Shown here in pieces: positions 18,387-27,534 of a DNA stretch of 64,000 nucleotides. The notes beneath the pieces are model-generated. The model was not told where the DNA came from, did no database searches, and was given only the letters and a program-made list of their open reading frames with translations. The stretch is taken from NCBI GenBank assembly GCA_045804965.1, contig JBJMMD010000006.1, forward strand, positions 48,076-112,075. The letters are read 5' to 3'. Position 1 is the stretch's first letter. The number at the start of each line of letters is the position of its first letter. A program made the position numbers and the translations under genes. The DNA comes from CAVTUU01 sp045804965 (GTDB taxonomy: Bacteria > Chloroflexota > Chloroflexia > Thermomicrobiales > UBA6265).

Positions 18387-20861
18387 ATGATGGGAGTGGA
18401 GTTCGCGTTCCTCGCCGCAGGACAACCGATGTCGCCGCTCGGCAGCCACTCAGCATCGATCCCACTCCGCGTCGCCGACGAACGCCGCGCGGTGAGGCGG
18501 TCGCTGCCAAAGCCCCTGACCTCGCTCATTGGGCGGGAAGTTGACATTGCGGCCATCCTCGCCTTGCTCCGCTCCGATACGGCGCGCCTGGTCACACTGA
18601 GCGGGCCGGGCGGCGTGGGGAAGACTAGACTGGCGTTGCACGTCGCTGAGCTAGCAGCGGCAGACTTCCCCGACGGCGTGTGGTTCGTCTCCCTCGTCTC
18701 CGTTCAGGACGACCACTTCCTGCCGTCCGCCGTTGCGCAGTCGCTCGGCGTGCGCGAGACCAGTTCACATGCCGTCGAGGAAGCAGTCATCTCGTTTTTG
18801 CGCGAAAAGCGGGCCTTGTTGATCCTCGACAACTTCGAGCATCTTCTTGGTGGGGCAACCTGGATCTCAGATCTCCTTTCGGAGTGCGCGCGCTTGCGGG
18901 TGCTCGTCACCAGCCGGGCGGTTCTCCGTCTCTCGGTGGAATGCGACTACCCGGTGTCCGGCCTCGCGCTTCCCGAACCGACCGCGGCGACTGCTGAGCG
19001 CGTCGGCGCCGCCCCGTCGATCCGCCTTTTCGTTGCCCGCGCCAGAGCCGTGAGCTTGGGATTCGACCTCACCGATGCCAACGCTGCCGACACGGCGGCG
19101 ATCTGCCGTGAACTCGATGGATTGCCGCTGGCGATCGAACTCGCGGCTGCCCGGGTCCGTCACCTCTCTCTCACCAAACTTCGGGCGCTGCTGACCGACG
19201 CAGGTGGCGGAGCCTCGTTGCGGATCTTGGCGGACGGGCCGCGCGATGCGCCGATCCGGCAGCGCACGCTCCGCGACACGATTGCGTGGAGTTACCGGCT
19301 CCTAAGCCGAGAGGAGCAATCGCTGTTTCGCATCCTCGCCGTCTTCGAAGCTGGTTTCACGCTGGAGGCAGCTGAAGGCGTCGCCGGTCGAGGAGGCGGG
19401 GAGTCGGGCAGTTCTATAGAAGCCGACAGCTCCTCGATTCCCGTCTTAGAACTTCTTTCCGCGCTCATCGACAAGAGTCTGATACGGGTGATCGGGCCGG
19501 CGAACGGCGGGCTCGACGACGCAGCTTTGCGCTATGAAATGCTGGAGACGATTCGCGAGTTCGGGCTGGAGCGACTTGTTGCGAGTGAGGAAGCGACGAG
19601 TGCCAAGGAGCGGCACGCTGCCTGGTACCTGACGCTGGCCGAGACTATCGGACCCCGTGTGGGCGGATCTGACGGCGCGAATTGGCTGCGGCTGCTTGCA
19701 CAAGAATGGGCGAACCTCCGAGCGACGGCACACTGGGCGCTGGGGCGCGAGGAACCGTCGCTGGTCTTGCGCGTTTGTTGCTCATTGCAGGATGCTGTCA
19801 ACGGGTTGGGGTTGGGCGATCCTCTTGAGGCGCGCCGCTGGCTGGACACTGCGCTCAAAATGGGCGACCGGGCCGACGTCGCGCTACGGATCGACGCCCT
19901 CACCTCCTCGGCGGTCTTGGCCGGAGTCGAAGGCGACCTCGCCCGGTCGGAGGCGCTGGCTGAGCAAGCCCTAGCGCTCGCCCAAGAGCACGGCGACCGA
20001 CCGGGTGAAGCCGACGCGCACCACGCCCTCGGGTTGGCGGCGTCTTTTCGGGGCGACTTAGTACGAATGGAAATGCTTTTCGCGCGGGCGCTCGAGCTGC
20101 GAAGCACCTCTAGCGACAAGGCAGGAATGGGCCACGTTCTCGGCTTCTTAGCGGACGCGGCGCTCTGGCAGGGCGACACCGCCCGGGCCGCCACGCTGGC
20201 GGAGGAAGCCCGTAATTTGCTGGCCGAGACGGGGCATTTGGTCTACACAAACCGGCTCCTCGGTACACTCGGCGCCGTCGCCCTCGCGCAACGTGACACG
20301 GCGCGAGCAGCCCAACGCTATCAGGAGTACCTCTCACAGGCCGCCTCCTTCGGGCATGCGCGGTATGTTGCGGACGCGCTCGCCGGGCTCGCGGGCGTGA
20401 CCCTAGACGGCGGAGACGTCGAGGCGACCGTCCGTCTGCTGGGAGCGGCAGCCGCGCAGTTGGAGACGGTTGGCGCCAGTTCCATGGTCCACCATGTGCA
20501 ATACGAGCGTGTCCTGGCTGCCGCCCGAGTTCGCCTGCCGGAGCCGGCGTTCTCGGCGGCCTGGGCGGCCGGACGGGTGCTGGGGTGGGACGAGGCGGTG
20601 GCGGCCGGCCTCGCGGTCCGGACAGCTAGTGCGCCGGCAACGGAGCTAGTGTCGGCGGTGAGCAACGCCGCTGGCCTGACACCGCGCGAACTCGAGGTGC
20701 TCCGTCTCCTGACCGCCGGACGCTCTGACCGGGACATCGCCGAGGTCCTCTTTATCAGTCCGCGCACTGCCTCCAAGCACGTCGCGAACATTTTCGCTAA
20801 GTGCGGTGTCGCCAAGCGTGCCGAAGCGGCCGCCTTTGCCTTCCTCACAGGACTCGCGTAA
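18387..20861 (+). CDS. STAND-type LuxR family transcriptional regulator
   Basis: An 824-residue regulator. The NTPase domain (about 45-330) has P-loop LSGPGGVGKTRLA and Walker B RALLILDNFEHLL, followed by GLPLAIELAAARV, as in AfsR/MalT-like proteins. TPR-like repeats fill about 430-720. The LuxR helix-turn-helix is at the C-terminus (LTPRELEVLRLLTAGRSDRDIAE..ISPRTASKHVANIFAK). Such proteins act as ligand-gated ATP-dependent activators; the ligand is unknown. Starts at 18387 or 18429 (better AGGAC spacing) are possible. It sits downstream of the ABC exporter. Confidence 0.85.
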   Translation: MMGVEFAFLAAGQPMSPLGSHSASIPLRVADERRAVRRSLPKPLTSLIGREVDIAAILALLRSDTARLVTLSGPGGVGKTRLALHVAELAAADFPDGVWFVSLVSVQDDHFLPSAVAQSLGVRETSSHAVEEAVISFLREKRALLILDNFEHLLGGATWISDLLSECARLRVLVTSRAVLRLSVECDYPVSGLALPEPTAATAERVGAAPSIRLFVARARAVSLGFDLTDANAADTAAICRELDGLPLAIELAAARVRHLSLTKLRALLTDAGGGASLRILADGPRDAPIRQRTLRDTIAWSYRLLSREEQSLFRILAVFEAGFTLEAAEGVAGRGGGESGSSIEADSSSIPVLELLSALIDKSLIRVIGPANGGLDDAALRYEMLETIREFGLERLVASEEATSAKERHAAWYLTLAETIGPRVGGSDGANWLRLLAQEWANLRATAHWALGREEPSLVLRVCCSLQDAVNGLGLGDPLEARRWLDTALKMGDRADVALRIDALTSSAVLAGVEGDLARSEALAEQALALAQEHGDRPGEADAHHALGLAASFRGDLVRMEMLFARALELRSTSSDKAGMGHVLGFLADAALWQGDTARAATLAEEARNLLAETGHLVYTNRLLGTLGAVALAQRDTARAAQRYQEYLSQAASFGHARYVADALAGLAGVTLDGGDVEATVRLLGAAAAQLETVGASSMVHHVQYERVLAAARVRLPEPAFSAAWAAGRVLGWDEAVAAGLAVRTASAPATELVSAVSNAAGLTPRELEVLRLLTAGRSDRDIAEVLFISPRTASKHVANIFAKCGVAKRAEAAAFAFLTGLA

Positions 20862-20923
20862 GCCTAGCGCCCCAGCGTGCACAAGCCTCAGCCGCCGGCC
20901 GCGGTTAAGTCGCCGGCCCAGAT

Positions 20924-21165
20924 GCGCTCGACTCGAAACAAGGCGCGAGGCGTGTGCTCGCGAGCGCCAAAACAGCAAGACCTTGGCCAGTGCCGGCAGG
21001 CTGTACCGTCGAGATCGAGTTCAACCATCAACCCTGCACTGAGCATGAGACCTGTGGTCCGGCTTCAAGTGGAGCGGTAAGCGGTGTATCGTTTATGAGC
21101 CTGCCTAGGTCGAGCTCATATGAACATTCCGCACCGCTGTCCGCCCGGCACAATCCAGATGGCAT
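20924..21165 (+). pseudogene. Decayed C-terminal fragment of an M55 aminopeptidase
   Basis: Frame one reads LASAKTARPWPVPAGCTVEIEF, aligning with ANAKTAKPWTIPADSSVEIEFEHQ of the intact M55 gene at 8.6 kb. After a frameshift near 21058 the match resumes as SGKRCIVYEPA, then stop, VELI, stop, TFRTAVRPA, against SGERCIVFKPADGLDFIRTFRAVVKAG. The N-terminal two thirds, including all metal ligands, are missing. This is therefore a relic, probably of a paralog rather than a recent copy given the divergence. Confidence 0.75.
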
Positions 21166-21186
21166 CGTAAGGCACGTCGCAAGCGA

Positions 21187-21570
21187 ATGATTGGTTCAGT
21201 TTCGGCGGAGAGCGTGCTCGTGGGAAGGGAAGAGGGGCTTCACCTCGAAGACGCGGCTGCCTTTGATACATGGCTTGCGGCGAACGGCGCATCCGCGCGC
21301 GAGCTTTGGGTCGTTATCTTCAAGAAATCGAGCCACAAGCAGTCGGTTACCTTTCACGCGCTCCTCGAAGTAGCACTGACCCGAGGTTGGGTCGATGTTC
21401 AAACCAAGGGGATCGATGACGAACGGTATGGGATTCGATTCGTGGCACGGAAACCGGGAAGCAATTGGTCGGCGACGAACCGGAAAATTGTGAAGCGGCT
21501 GATTGCGGATGGGCGGATGCACGAAGCGGGCAAAGCGCGCCTGCCAGCGGATCTATTCGCCGACGAATGA
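21187..21570 (+). CDS. YdeI/OmpD-associated family protein, copy B
   Basis: A 127-residue paralog of the gene at 14.8 kb. It shares the LEVALTRGWVDVQTKG and ARKPGSNWSATNRKIVKRLIADGRMHEAG segments almost unchanged, while the first third is divergent (EDAAAFDTWLAANGASARELWVVIFKK). The contrast between a diverged 5' part and a nearly identical 3' part suggests gene conversion or partial duplication. It ends 6 bp from the convergent membrane-protein gene. Function as for copy A, unproven. Confidence 0.7.
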   Translation: MIGSVSAESVLVGREEGLHLEDAAAFDTWLAANGASARELWVVIFKKSSHKQSVTFHALLEVALTRGWVDVQTKGIDDERYGIRFVARKPGSNWSATNRKIVKRLIADGRMHEAGKARLPADLFADE

Positions 21571-21627
21571 GGCGCTTCAGGGTCGGCGGCTGCTTGAAAC
21601 GCGCTCGTGGAAGCTGGCGAAGAACGG
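21325..21627. repeat. 303-bp direct repeat, copy B
   Basis: Partner of 14921-15223. This copy spans both the 3' part of YdeI-like gene B and the last codons of the convergent membrane-protein gene, so both genes are intact here. Confidence 0.85.
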
Positions 21628-22272
21628 TTCGGCTTCCTCCGTGACTTTCGGTTGCCGGAGACGAGTAATGTCGAGCAGAACAGTGACCGGGACCGCCGTG
21701 ATCGCGAGCAAGAGGATATAGGACATCAAGATCAGGATGATGTCGAGACTCCAGGCCATAAACACCCAGAGCCCATAACCGCTAACGTCGATTGGCGACG
21801 TCGGGCTGCCTTCGAAGCCGAGACTAAGGTTGACGTCAAAGCGCTGACGGATGGCGAAGATCGGCGCCCAAAAGGTCACGGCCGCCATGAAGAGAATGAT
21901 CTGAATCAGGACGCCGCCGACGTGGCGGGCGACGAGGCATGCCACGAGCACCAAAGACGCGCCCAGTAGGATAAAAGTGATCGTGCGGATGCCGTCTGGG
22001 GGCGGGTTGTATTCGACACGTTGCGACGGGAACTTTTGGCTCAGCCGGTAGGGCAGGCCGATCAGCTGCCGCCAGTTATCGAAGACCGATGTCCAGGCAA
22101 TGAAGACGGCGGTCGCAACGAAGGCAGCTTTCGGCAAGATGCGCCAGAGTCGATCAGAATCGCCGGTGATTTCGCGTACGTAGGCTCGATTCTTGATGCC
22201 GATGAAGATCAAGACGAGGCTGAGCACAAGCCCGAGCGCTTCGTTGCTGGCCAGAAACCTATCAACCTGCAT
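21577..22272 (-). CDS. Integral membrane protein of unknown function
   Basis: A 231-residue protein with about five hydrophobic helices (near residues 8-28, 47-62, 95-113, 120-140 and 165-195) and a polar C-terminal tail. The loop between helices two and three is rich in Pro and Tyr (VEYNPPPDGIRTI). No motif identifies a family. It follows the coiled-coil/zinc-ribbon protein after only 3 bp and is almost certainly cotranscribed with it, suggesting a shared envelope or scaffold function. Its last 20 codons lie inside the 303-bp repeat. Confidence 0.6.
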   Translation of the reverse strand: MQVDRFLASNEALGLVLSLVLIFIGIKNRAYVREITGDSDRLWRILPKAAFVATAVFIAWTSVFDNWRQLIGLPYRLSQKFPSQRVEYNPPPDGIRTITFILLGASLVLVACLVARHVGGVLIQIILFMAAVTFWAPIFAIRQRFDVNLSLGFEGSPTSPIDVSGYGLWVFMAWSLDIILILMSYILLLAITAVPVTVLLDITRLRQPKVTEEAEPFFASFHERVSSSRRP

Positions 22273-22275
22273 TCG

Positions 22276-23142
22276 CTACTCCCCAAGCGCGGCAATATCA
22301 ACGTCGATGTCCGCAAGGCGCCTGCGGGCGACCGGTACTCGCTCGGCCCACTTTTCCTGATCGTCGCTTTCTGCTTCTCGTTCTCGGTCGAGCCGTTGCC
22401 CCTCCGCTTCGAGTTGCTGCCGTCGCAATTGCCGGCGCTTGCATTCGGCGCAGTTGCCGCGCCAGTCGCGCCATCCTCCACAGTCGGGGCAGGGTTGGGC
22501 GAGATCGGCGAGCGTCGGATTGGCCGGCAATGGTTCGTCGTTGACTGCGCGGTCGCGCAGATCGGTGGCGAAAACAAACAAACTGTCGGTGAGGTGGGCC
22601 GCTAGCTCGGATCTCAGGTCGTTCGCCATGTAATTGGGGATGAGGGCTTCCGGATTGCCGGATCGATGCAAGAGTTCGCCGTGAACCACCGGGCCGCCTC
22701 GTTCGGCCCAGTCAAGATCGGCTTCGAAATGAAATGCTTCTTCGCCGACTCGGAACTTCACCGCCGCCGGTTCTTCCGCGCGCACGCCGTCAATGGCGAT
22801 TGGGGTCGCGGGCAAACCTGGAACTTCGCGCTTTGGCAACTGCTCGAGCGCCTCCAGGTCGCGCTCGACGGACTCCAATGCTTCAGACAAAAGTGCGATC
22901 CGTTGCTGCCAAGGGTTGTCTTCTTCGAGCGCGAGCCGGGCTTGGGCAAGATCGAATAGCGCGCCTTCCCGCCGCCGCTGCAACTGGCGAAGCCGTTGCC
23001 GGCGATCGTCGTCCGCGATCGGTGGGGGTGGTGATTCAATCGGTTTTGGCACCGGTTCGCCGATCACCGCGGTCCGACCCGGCAGGGTCGCGGGCCCCGT
23101 TGATTCTTTCGCCTGCTTTTCCCAAAACCGCCAATTCGGCAT
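22276..23142 (-). CDS. Coiled-coil protein with C-terminal zinc ribbon, unknown function
   Basis: A 288-residue soluble protein. A Pro-rich N-terminus (to about 45) is followed by a helical coiled-coil region (RQRLRQLQRRREGALFDLAQ..., about 48-105) and a globular middle. A zinc-ribbon-like CPDCGGWRDWRGNCAEC lies near 215-231, and a second charged coiled coil reaches the C-terminus. No enzyme motif was seen. ATG 23142 begins MPNWRFWEK. It is the first gene of a two-gene operon with the membrane protein and is divergent from the acyl-CoA synthetase. Confidence 0.6.
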   Translation of the reverse strand: MPNWRFWEKQAKESTGPATLPGRTAVIGEPVPKPIESPPPPIADDDRRQRLRQLQRRREGALFDLAQARLALEEDNPWQQRIALLSEALESVERDLEALEQLPKREVPGLPATPIAIDGVRAEEPAAVKFRVGEEAFHFEADLDWAERGGPVVHGELLHRSGNPEALIPNYMANDLRSELAAHLTDSLFVFATDLRDRAVNDEPLPANPTLADLAQPCPDCGGWRDWRGNCAECKRRQLRRQQLEAEGQRLDREREAESDDQEKWAERVPVARRRLADIDVDIAALGE

Positions 23143-23329
23143 GAACGTAGTTCTCCGTTCTTCCGTTCAATTGTGGCATACCGCGCAAAACCGATGCGGG
23201 AACAGACCCAACCTTGACCCTTCGCTAGTGTCAAGCAACAATGCGGTCGCCCACGTGGGATCAACCGGTGAAAACCTTTTCATCTCTCAACCGCACCGCG
23301 CAAGCATCGATAAGGGACCGAACGCGTTT

Positions 23330-25306
23330 ATGGAAGAGCAGCTGGAAGATGACATTGCATGGGAGCCGGCGACCGCGTACATCGAGCGGAGCCGTCTGCT
23401 TCGATTTATGGCGAAAGCCGGCGCGCCTACATATGAAGTCCTACTCGATTGGGCTTCCGCGGACATAGGGCGCTATTGGGATGCTGTCATCAACGACCTT
23501 GGACTCGAGTTTCATCGGCCATACCAACGAGCGGTCGATCTCTCAAACGGGTTACCCTGGGCGACCTTCTTTCCAGGTGGCGGATTCAATTACGTCGCGA
23601 ACGCCCTTGATCGTCACGCGGCGGGCGAACGACGCAATCAGCTTGCGGTCATCTGGGAAGGAGACAACGGCGAAGTTCGCACGTTCACGTACCGCCGACT
23701 ATGGATCGAAACAAACCGGCTCGCCAACGCGCTGAAGCGCCTCGGTGTGCAGAAAGGCGACCGAGTCGGCATTTTCCTGCCCATGCTCCCGGAAACGGTC
23801 ATCGCGACGCTCGCGTGCGGAAAAATCGGCGCGATCTATACGCCGATGTTCTCTGGGTACGGAGAAGAAGCGGTTGCCTCGCGGCTTCGAGACTGCGAGG
23901 CGACTGTGCTGATCACTGCCGACGGCTTTTTTCGCCGCGGCGCGCTTGTGCGGATCAAAGATACGGCCGATGCGGCGATGGCACTCGCGCCGTCGGCGCA
24001 GACCTGCATTGTTTTGCGGCGAGCAGGCAATGAGGTGAAGTGGGTCGAGGATCGCGACGTTTGGTGGGACGACGTGGTCTTGGCCGAGGATCGCCTCTGC
24101 GAAACCGAGGCTACCGACGCCAATGATCCCTACATGCTCATCTACACCTCGGGCACGACTGGCAGACCGAAGGGTGCGGTACATGTTCACGCCGGCTTCC
24201 CGATCAAAGCCGCGCACGATCTCGCGTATTGCTTCGATCTGCATCCAGACGATGTGATCTTCTGGATGACCGATCTCGGCTGGATGATGGGACCGTGGCT
24301 GATCGGCGGCGGGCTGATGCTCGGCGCGACGATTTGTATCTTCGAAGGGACACCCGATTATCCGGAGCCGGATCGTTTGTGGAAGCTGGTTGAGGATCAC
24401 GGCATCACCGTGCTTGGCATCGCGCCGACGGCGATCCGGGCACTGATGAGCAAAGGAAGAGACTGGGTCGAACGCCGGGATCGCTCGTCGCTTCGCGTTT
24501 TGGGCTCCACGGGGGAGACCTGGAATCCGGACCCGTGGCGGTGGTTCTTCGAGGTCGTCGGCGAGAGTCGCTGCCCGATCATCAACTACTCGGGCGGAAC
24601 TGAGACCGGCGGCGGCATTGTGACCGGACTCACGATCAAACCGATATGCCCTTGCTCGTTCACCGGTCCAGTCCCGGGAATGGACGCCGACGTCGTCGAC
24701 GAACAGGGCCGTTCGGTGCGAGGCAGTGTCGGAGAGCTCATTGTGCGCCAACCTTGGGTCGGGATGACTCGCGGGTTTTGGCGCGACCCCGAGCGCTACC
24801 TAGGTACGTATTGGTCGCGATTCCCCAGCGTGTGGGTCCACGGCGATTGGGCGGAGATCGATGACCGCGGCTTCTGGTACATCCGAGGACGGTCGGACGA
24901 CACACTCAAAGTAGCTGGAAAGCGCGTGGGTCCCGCCGAAGTCGAATCGGCGGCAGTGGCCCATCAGGCGGTACAAGAAGCGGCAGCGATCGGCTTGCCT
25001 CACGACGTCAAAGGCGAGGCGGTGCTGGTCTTCGCCGTACTACGGCCCGGCAACGAACCCTTAGCGGAACTGGCGGAGGAAGTGCGGCAGACGGTCGCTC
25101 GTCAACTCGGCGCGGCGTTGCGGCCGGACGAGATTTGCTTCGTGCGGGACTTGCCGAAGACGCGCAATGCCAAGATCATGCGCCGAGTGATCCGCGCCGC
25201 CTATCTTGGCCTACCGGCGGGCGACACGACGGCGCTCGAAAACCCGGCAGCAGTCGCCGAGATTGAAGCCGCCCGCGATCGCAAACGGGAACAGGCCGGC
25301 GCCTAA
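23330..25306 (+). CDS. AMP-forming acyl-CoA synthetase, acetyl-CoA synthetase-like
   Basis: A 658-residue ANL-superfamily enzyme. An ACS-type N-terminal region (about 20-110) precedes the AMP-binding core with YTSGTTGRPKGAVHVHAG, NYSGGTETGGG and VHGDWAEIDDRGFWYIRGRSDD. The C-terminal catalytic lysine lies in LPKTRNAKIMRRVIR, a site that is reversibly acetylated in Acs proteins. It forms acyl-CoA via acyl-AMP; the chain length preferred is unknown. ATG 23330 is preferred over a much longer open frame from 22793 that runs antisense through the neighbouring gene. The ureohydrolase follows after 26 bp, likely in one operon. Confidence 0.85.
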   Translation: MEEQLEDDIAWEPATAYIERSRLLRFMAKAGAPTYEVLLDWASADIGRYWDAVINDLGLEFHRPYQRAVDLSNGLPWATFFPGGGFNYVANALDRHAAGERRNQLAVIWEGDNGEVRTFTYRRLWIETNRLANALKRLGVQKGDRVGIFLPMLPETVIATLACGKIGAIYTPMFSGYGEEAVASRLRDCEATVLITADGFFRRGALVRIKDTADAAMALAPSAQTCIVLRRAGNEVKWVEDRDVWWDDVVLAEDRLCETEATDANDPYMLIYTSGTTGRPKGAVHVHAGFPIKAAHDLAYCFDLHPDDVIFWMTDLGWMMGPWLIGGGLMLGATICIFEGTPDYPEPDRLWKLVEDHGITVLGIAPTAIRALMSKGRDWVERRDRSSLRVLGSTGETWNPDPWRWFFEVVGESRCPIINYSGGTETGGGIVTGLTIKPICPCSFTGPVPGMDADVVDEQGRSVRGSVGELIVRQPWVGMTRGFWRDPERYLGTYWSRFPSVWVHGDWAEIDDRGFWYIRGRSDDTLKVAGKRVGPAEVESAAVAHQAVQEAAAIGLPHDVKGEAVLVFAVLRPGNEPLAELAEEVRQTVARQLGAALRPDEICFVRDLPKTRNAKIMRRVIRAAYLGLPAGDTTALENPAAVAEIEAARDRKREQAGA

Positions 25307-25332
25307 CCTGCGCCCGGCGGATTGGAGACGTC

Positions 25333-26475
25333 ATGGATCGTCAGCAATTGCACGGCTCGCGCATGCTGGAGCGCGAAGGGGAGCTTGACGACCGGCGCCT
25401 GAAGGAGCGCATGGCCCAAGATCTTGAATTTGGCTTGCCATCCGCCGATTCGATTCAAGATCGTTCGATTCCGCTCTTCAACCGGGCTAGGGCGCGATTC
25501 AACTCCTCCGCCAGCTACATGGGACAACCATTGCTTGAAGACATGCGCGAGTTCGGAGGCCAAGATGTCGCGATCGTGGGGGCGCCACTCGATTGCGGGA
25601 CGACATTTCGATCAGGAACTCGGTTCGGACCGCAGGCGATGCGCGCGATTTCCGGTTTATCGAGTGGATACAACTTCGAGCTCGGCGTCGATCTCCGGGA
25701 ATCGGTTCGGATCGTCGATGTGGGCGACATCAACGTCATCCCGGCGAACATCGAGAAGAGCTTCGACCAGATCGACAAGGGACTCGCCTACATTCACGAG
25801 CGAGCAGTCTTTCCGGTTGTGCTCGGCGGCGATCATTCGATTGGCTACCCCGACATCCGCGGTCTCGCGCCATATGTCGACGGCAACATCGGGATCATCC
25901 ATTTCGACCGCCATTCAGACCTGTCCGAGTCATACCTCGACGAACGGATGCACGGCTCGCCGTTTTTTCACGCAACGAATATCCCTAATGCGCCTGCAGA
26001 GAACCTGGTCCAGATCGGCATTGGCGGCTGGACCGGCAATCGCTCGGGCGTGAAGAACGCACGGGATCGGGGAGCGACCGTGATCACGGTCACCGATATC
26101 GAGCGCTTTGGACTCGAACGGGTTGCCGAAATGGCGCTTGAAATCGCCTGGAAGAACGCGAAGGCGGTCTTCCTCTCGTTCGATATCGACTCGGTTGATC
26201 CGGCGTTCGCGCCCGGCACCGGCACGCCGGAAGCGGGCGGTTTGACCCCACGGGAGGCGTTCCGGATGTTGCACGTCGTGACGAGAGAAGGACTCGCCGG
26301 GATGGAAGTCGTCGAAGTCGCGCCGCCATATGATGTCGGCGACATCACGTCCTTGCTCGGTGTGCGCGTGATCAACGACGTGCTCGGCACGCTCGTCGAT
26401 GCAGGCAAACTGGGACATCGAGCGCTCAAGCGCGAAGAGGAGACGGAACAAGCGGAAGCGATTCCGGCGACGTAA
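25333..26475 (+). CDS. Ureohydrolase (arginase/agmatinase family)
   Basis: A 380-residue enzyme. Metal ligands appear in LGGDHSIGYPD, HFDRHSD and SFDIDSVDPAFAPGTGTPE, the three signature blocks of the family. The family hydrolyses guanidino compounds to urea. Two features differ from housekeeping SpeB: an N-terminal extension of about 75 residues before the core, and Arg in the DRHSD motif where the family consensus is DAHxD. That could indicate another substrate such as guanidine, guanidinobutyrate or an unknown one; this is inference. It probably forms an operon with the acyl-CoA synthetase. Confidence 0.8.
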   Translation: MDRQQLHGSRMLEREGELDDRRLKERMAQDLEFGLPSADSIQDRSIPLFNRARARFNSSASYMGQPLLEDMREFGGQDVAIVGAPLDCGTTFRSGTRFGPQAMRAISGLSSGYNFELGVDLRESVRIVDVGDINVIPANIEKSFDQIDKGLAYIHERAVFPVVLGGDHSIGYPDIRGLAPYVDGNIGIIHFDRHSDLSESYLDERMHGSPFFHATNIPNAPAENLVQIGIGGWTGNRSGVKNARDRGATVITVTDIERFGLERVAEMALEIAWKNAKAVFLSFDIDSVDPAFAPGTGTPEAGGLTPREAFRMLHVVTREGLAGMEVVEVAPPYDVGDITSLLGVRVINDVLGTLVDAGKLGHRALKREEETEQAEAIPAT

Positions 26476-26772
26476 AACAGCGCCGAGCGGCTCTCTGTCC
26501 CTTTGCGGTGATCACAGAACCGGCTAAAGGGGTGAATGGTTGAGGACGATGCGATTGCGATGCTTGTGATAGTGGCCGTGTTCGGCGGGCTTTCTTCGTA
26601 AATCGGGATGATCTGCATCGCGCTCCTTTCGGCGGTGTTGAGTGAAGTCGAGGGATTTGGCTCTGCTGGGCCGAATGGTTGGCGGGCCCAGATACTTCGG
26701 CTTCGCTCAGCATGACGATGAGGAGCCTTCAGAGAGACCAAGGGCGGCGCGCAAGAAGACGAGGGGTGTTCC
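26476..26772 (+). other. Intergenic region with REP-like motif
   Basis: No supported gene. CTTCGGCTTCGCTCAGCATGACG at about 26696-26717 is related to elements at 35.2 kb and 6.9 kb. On the minus strand GAAAGGAGCGCG precedes an ATG near 26621 whose frame runs antisense through the ureohydrolase gene; no family is recognised and I do not call it. Confidence 0.35.
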
Positions 26773-27534
26773 GTGTGGCCAAGGCGGTTGCAGCGCGAGT
26801 GGAGACGGTGTCATTATCCGTGCGTGCGCAGCTTTGATGACACGACTCCATTTCGGCCCACTCCGTCGCCTGCGGCTGTAGCCGTCGCCGGGATCGATGC
26901 CCCTGCGGTCCCCGGCCGGCGCATTCGGCGATCGTTCTTTTCAGAGGTCTGGCGGTGGATAGTTACGGTTGTTCTTTTTCTCATCGTCTCCGTAACAATC
27001 TGTGGATTTGCCTTGCTGGGCGCAATCTATGTGCAAGCCCGCAAAGATCAGACTCGCCCCGTCGATGCAATCATCGTACTCGGCGCGGCCCAATATAACG
27101 GGCGACCGAGTCCTATCCTCAAAGCGCGGCTTGACGAGGCGCTCGCGGCATACAACGAAGGCGTCGCGCCGATCATCGTCGTCACTGGGGGCCGACAGAC
27201 AGGCGACCAATTCACGGAGGCAAGTGCAAGCCGAAATTACCTGGTCGACCACGGCGTGCCTCGAGACAACATTTTGCTCGAGAACGATGCGCACAATTCC
27301 TGGGAAAGTATGCAAGGCGCGGCCGCGCTCTTGAAGAGCCGCGATCTGTCGCGCGTTTTGCTCGTCAGCGACGGATTTCATCTCTTCAGATTGAAACTCA
27401 TGGCGAAGGACCTGGATCTCAAAGCCTACGGCAGGCCGGCAACTAAGAGCCCAATCAAGCAGAACTCAGGCAGCGAGTTTTCGTACGTCCTGAGAGAGGG
27501 GGGTGGCGTCATCGCTCACCTCTTAGGTCGCTGA
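26773..27534 (+). CDS. YdcF/DUF218 family membrane-anchored protein
   Basis: A 253-residue protein. One N-terminal membrane helix (about residues 62-85, WIVTVVLFLIVSVTICGFALLG) is followed by a DUF218 domain with VDAIIVLGAAQYNGRPSPIL, VTGGRQTGD, and RVLLVSDGFHLFR. Proteins of this family (YdcF, ElyC/SanA) are linked to envelope integrity; no reaction is firmly established. The GTG start at 26773 gives about 60 extra residues of low complexity, so the true start may lie nearer the helix. Its 3' end overlaps the convergent methyltransferase by 12 bp. Confidence 0.7.
   Translation: MWPRRLQREWRRCHYPCVRSFDDTTPFRPTPSPAAVAVAGIDAPAVPGRRIRRSFFSEVWRWIVTVVLFLIVSVTICGFALLGAIYVQARKDQTRPVDAIIVLGAAQYNGRPSPILKARLDEALAAYNEGVAPIIVVTGGRQTGDQFTEASASRNYLVDHGVPRDNILLENDAHNSWESMQGAAALLKSRDLSRVLLVSDGFHLFRLKLMAKDLDLKAYGRPATKSPIKQNSGSEFSYVLREGGGVIAHLLGR

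Noticed and set aside
22793..23329. Upstream extension of the acyl-CoA synthetase frame
   Set aside because: It runs antisense through the zinc-ribbon gene and the intergenic gap; ACS-type proteins start near the ATG at 23330.
23699..24751. 350-codon open frame antisense to the acyl-CoA synthetase
   Set aside because: The sense strand carries all ANL motifs in order; the antisense product has no recognisable domain or ribosome binding site.
25968..26741. 257-codon minus frame with GAAAGGAGCGCG before an internal ATG near 26621
   Set aside because: The ribosome binding site is attractive, but most of the frame is antisense to the ureohydrolase and the Ser/Thr-rich product resembles no family.
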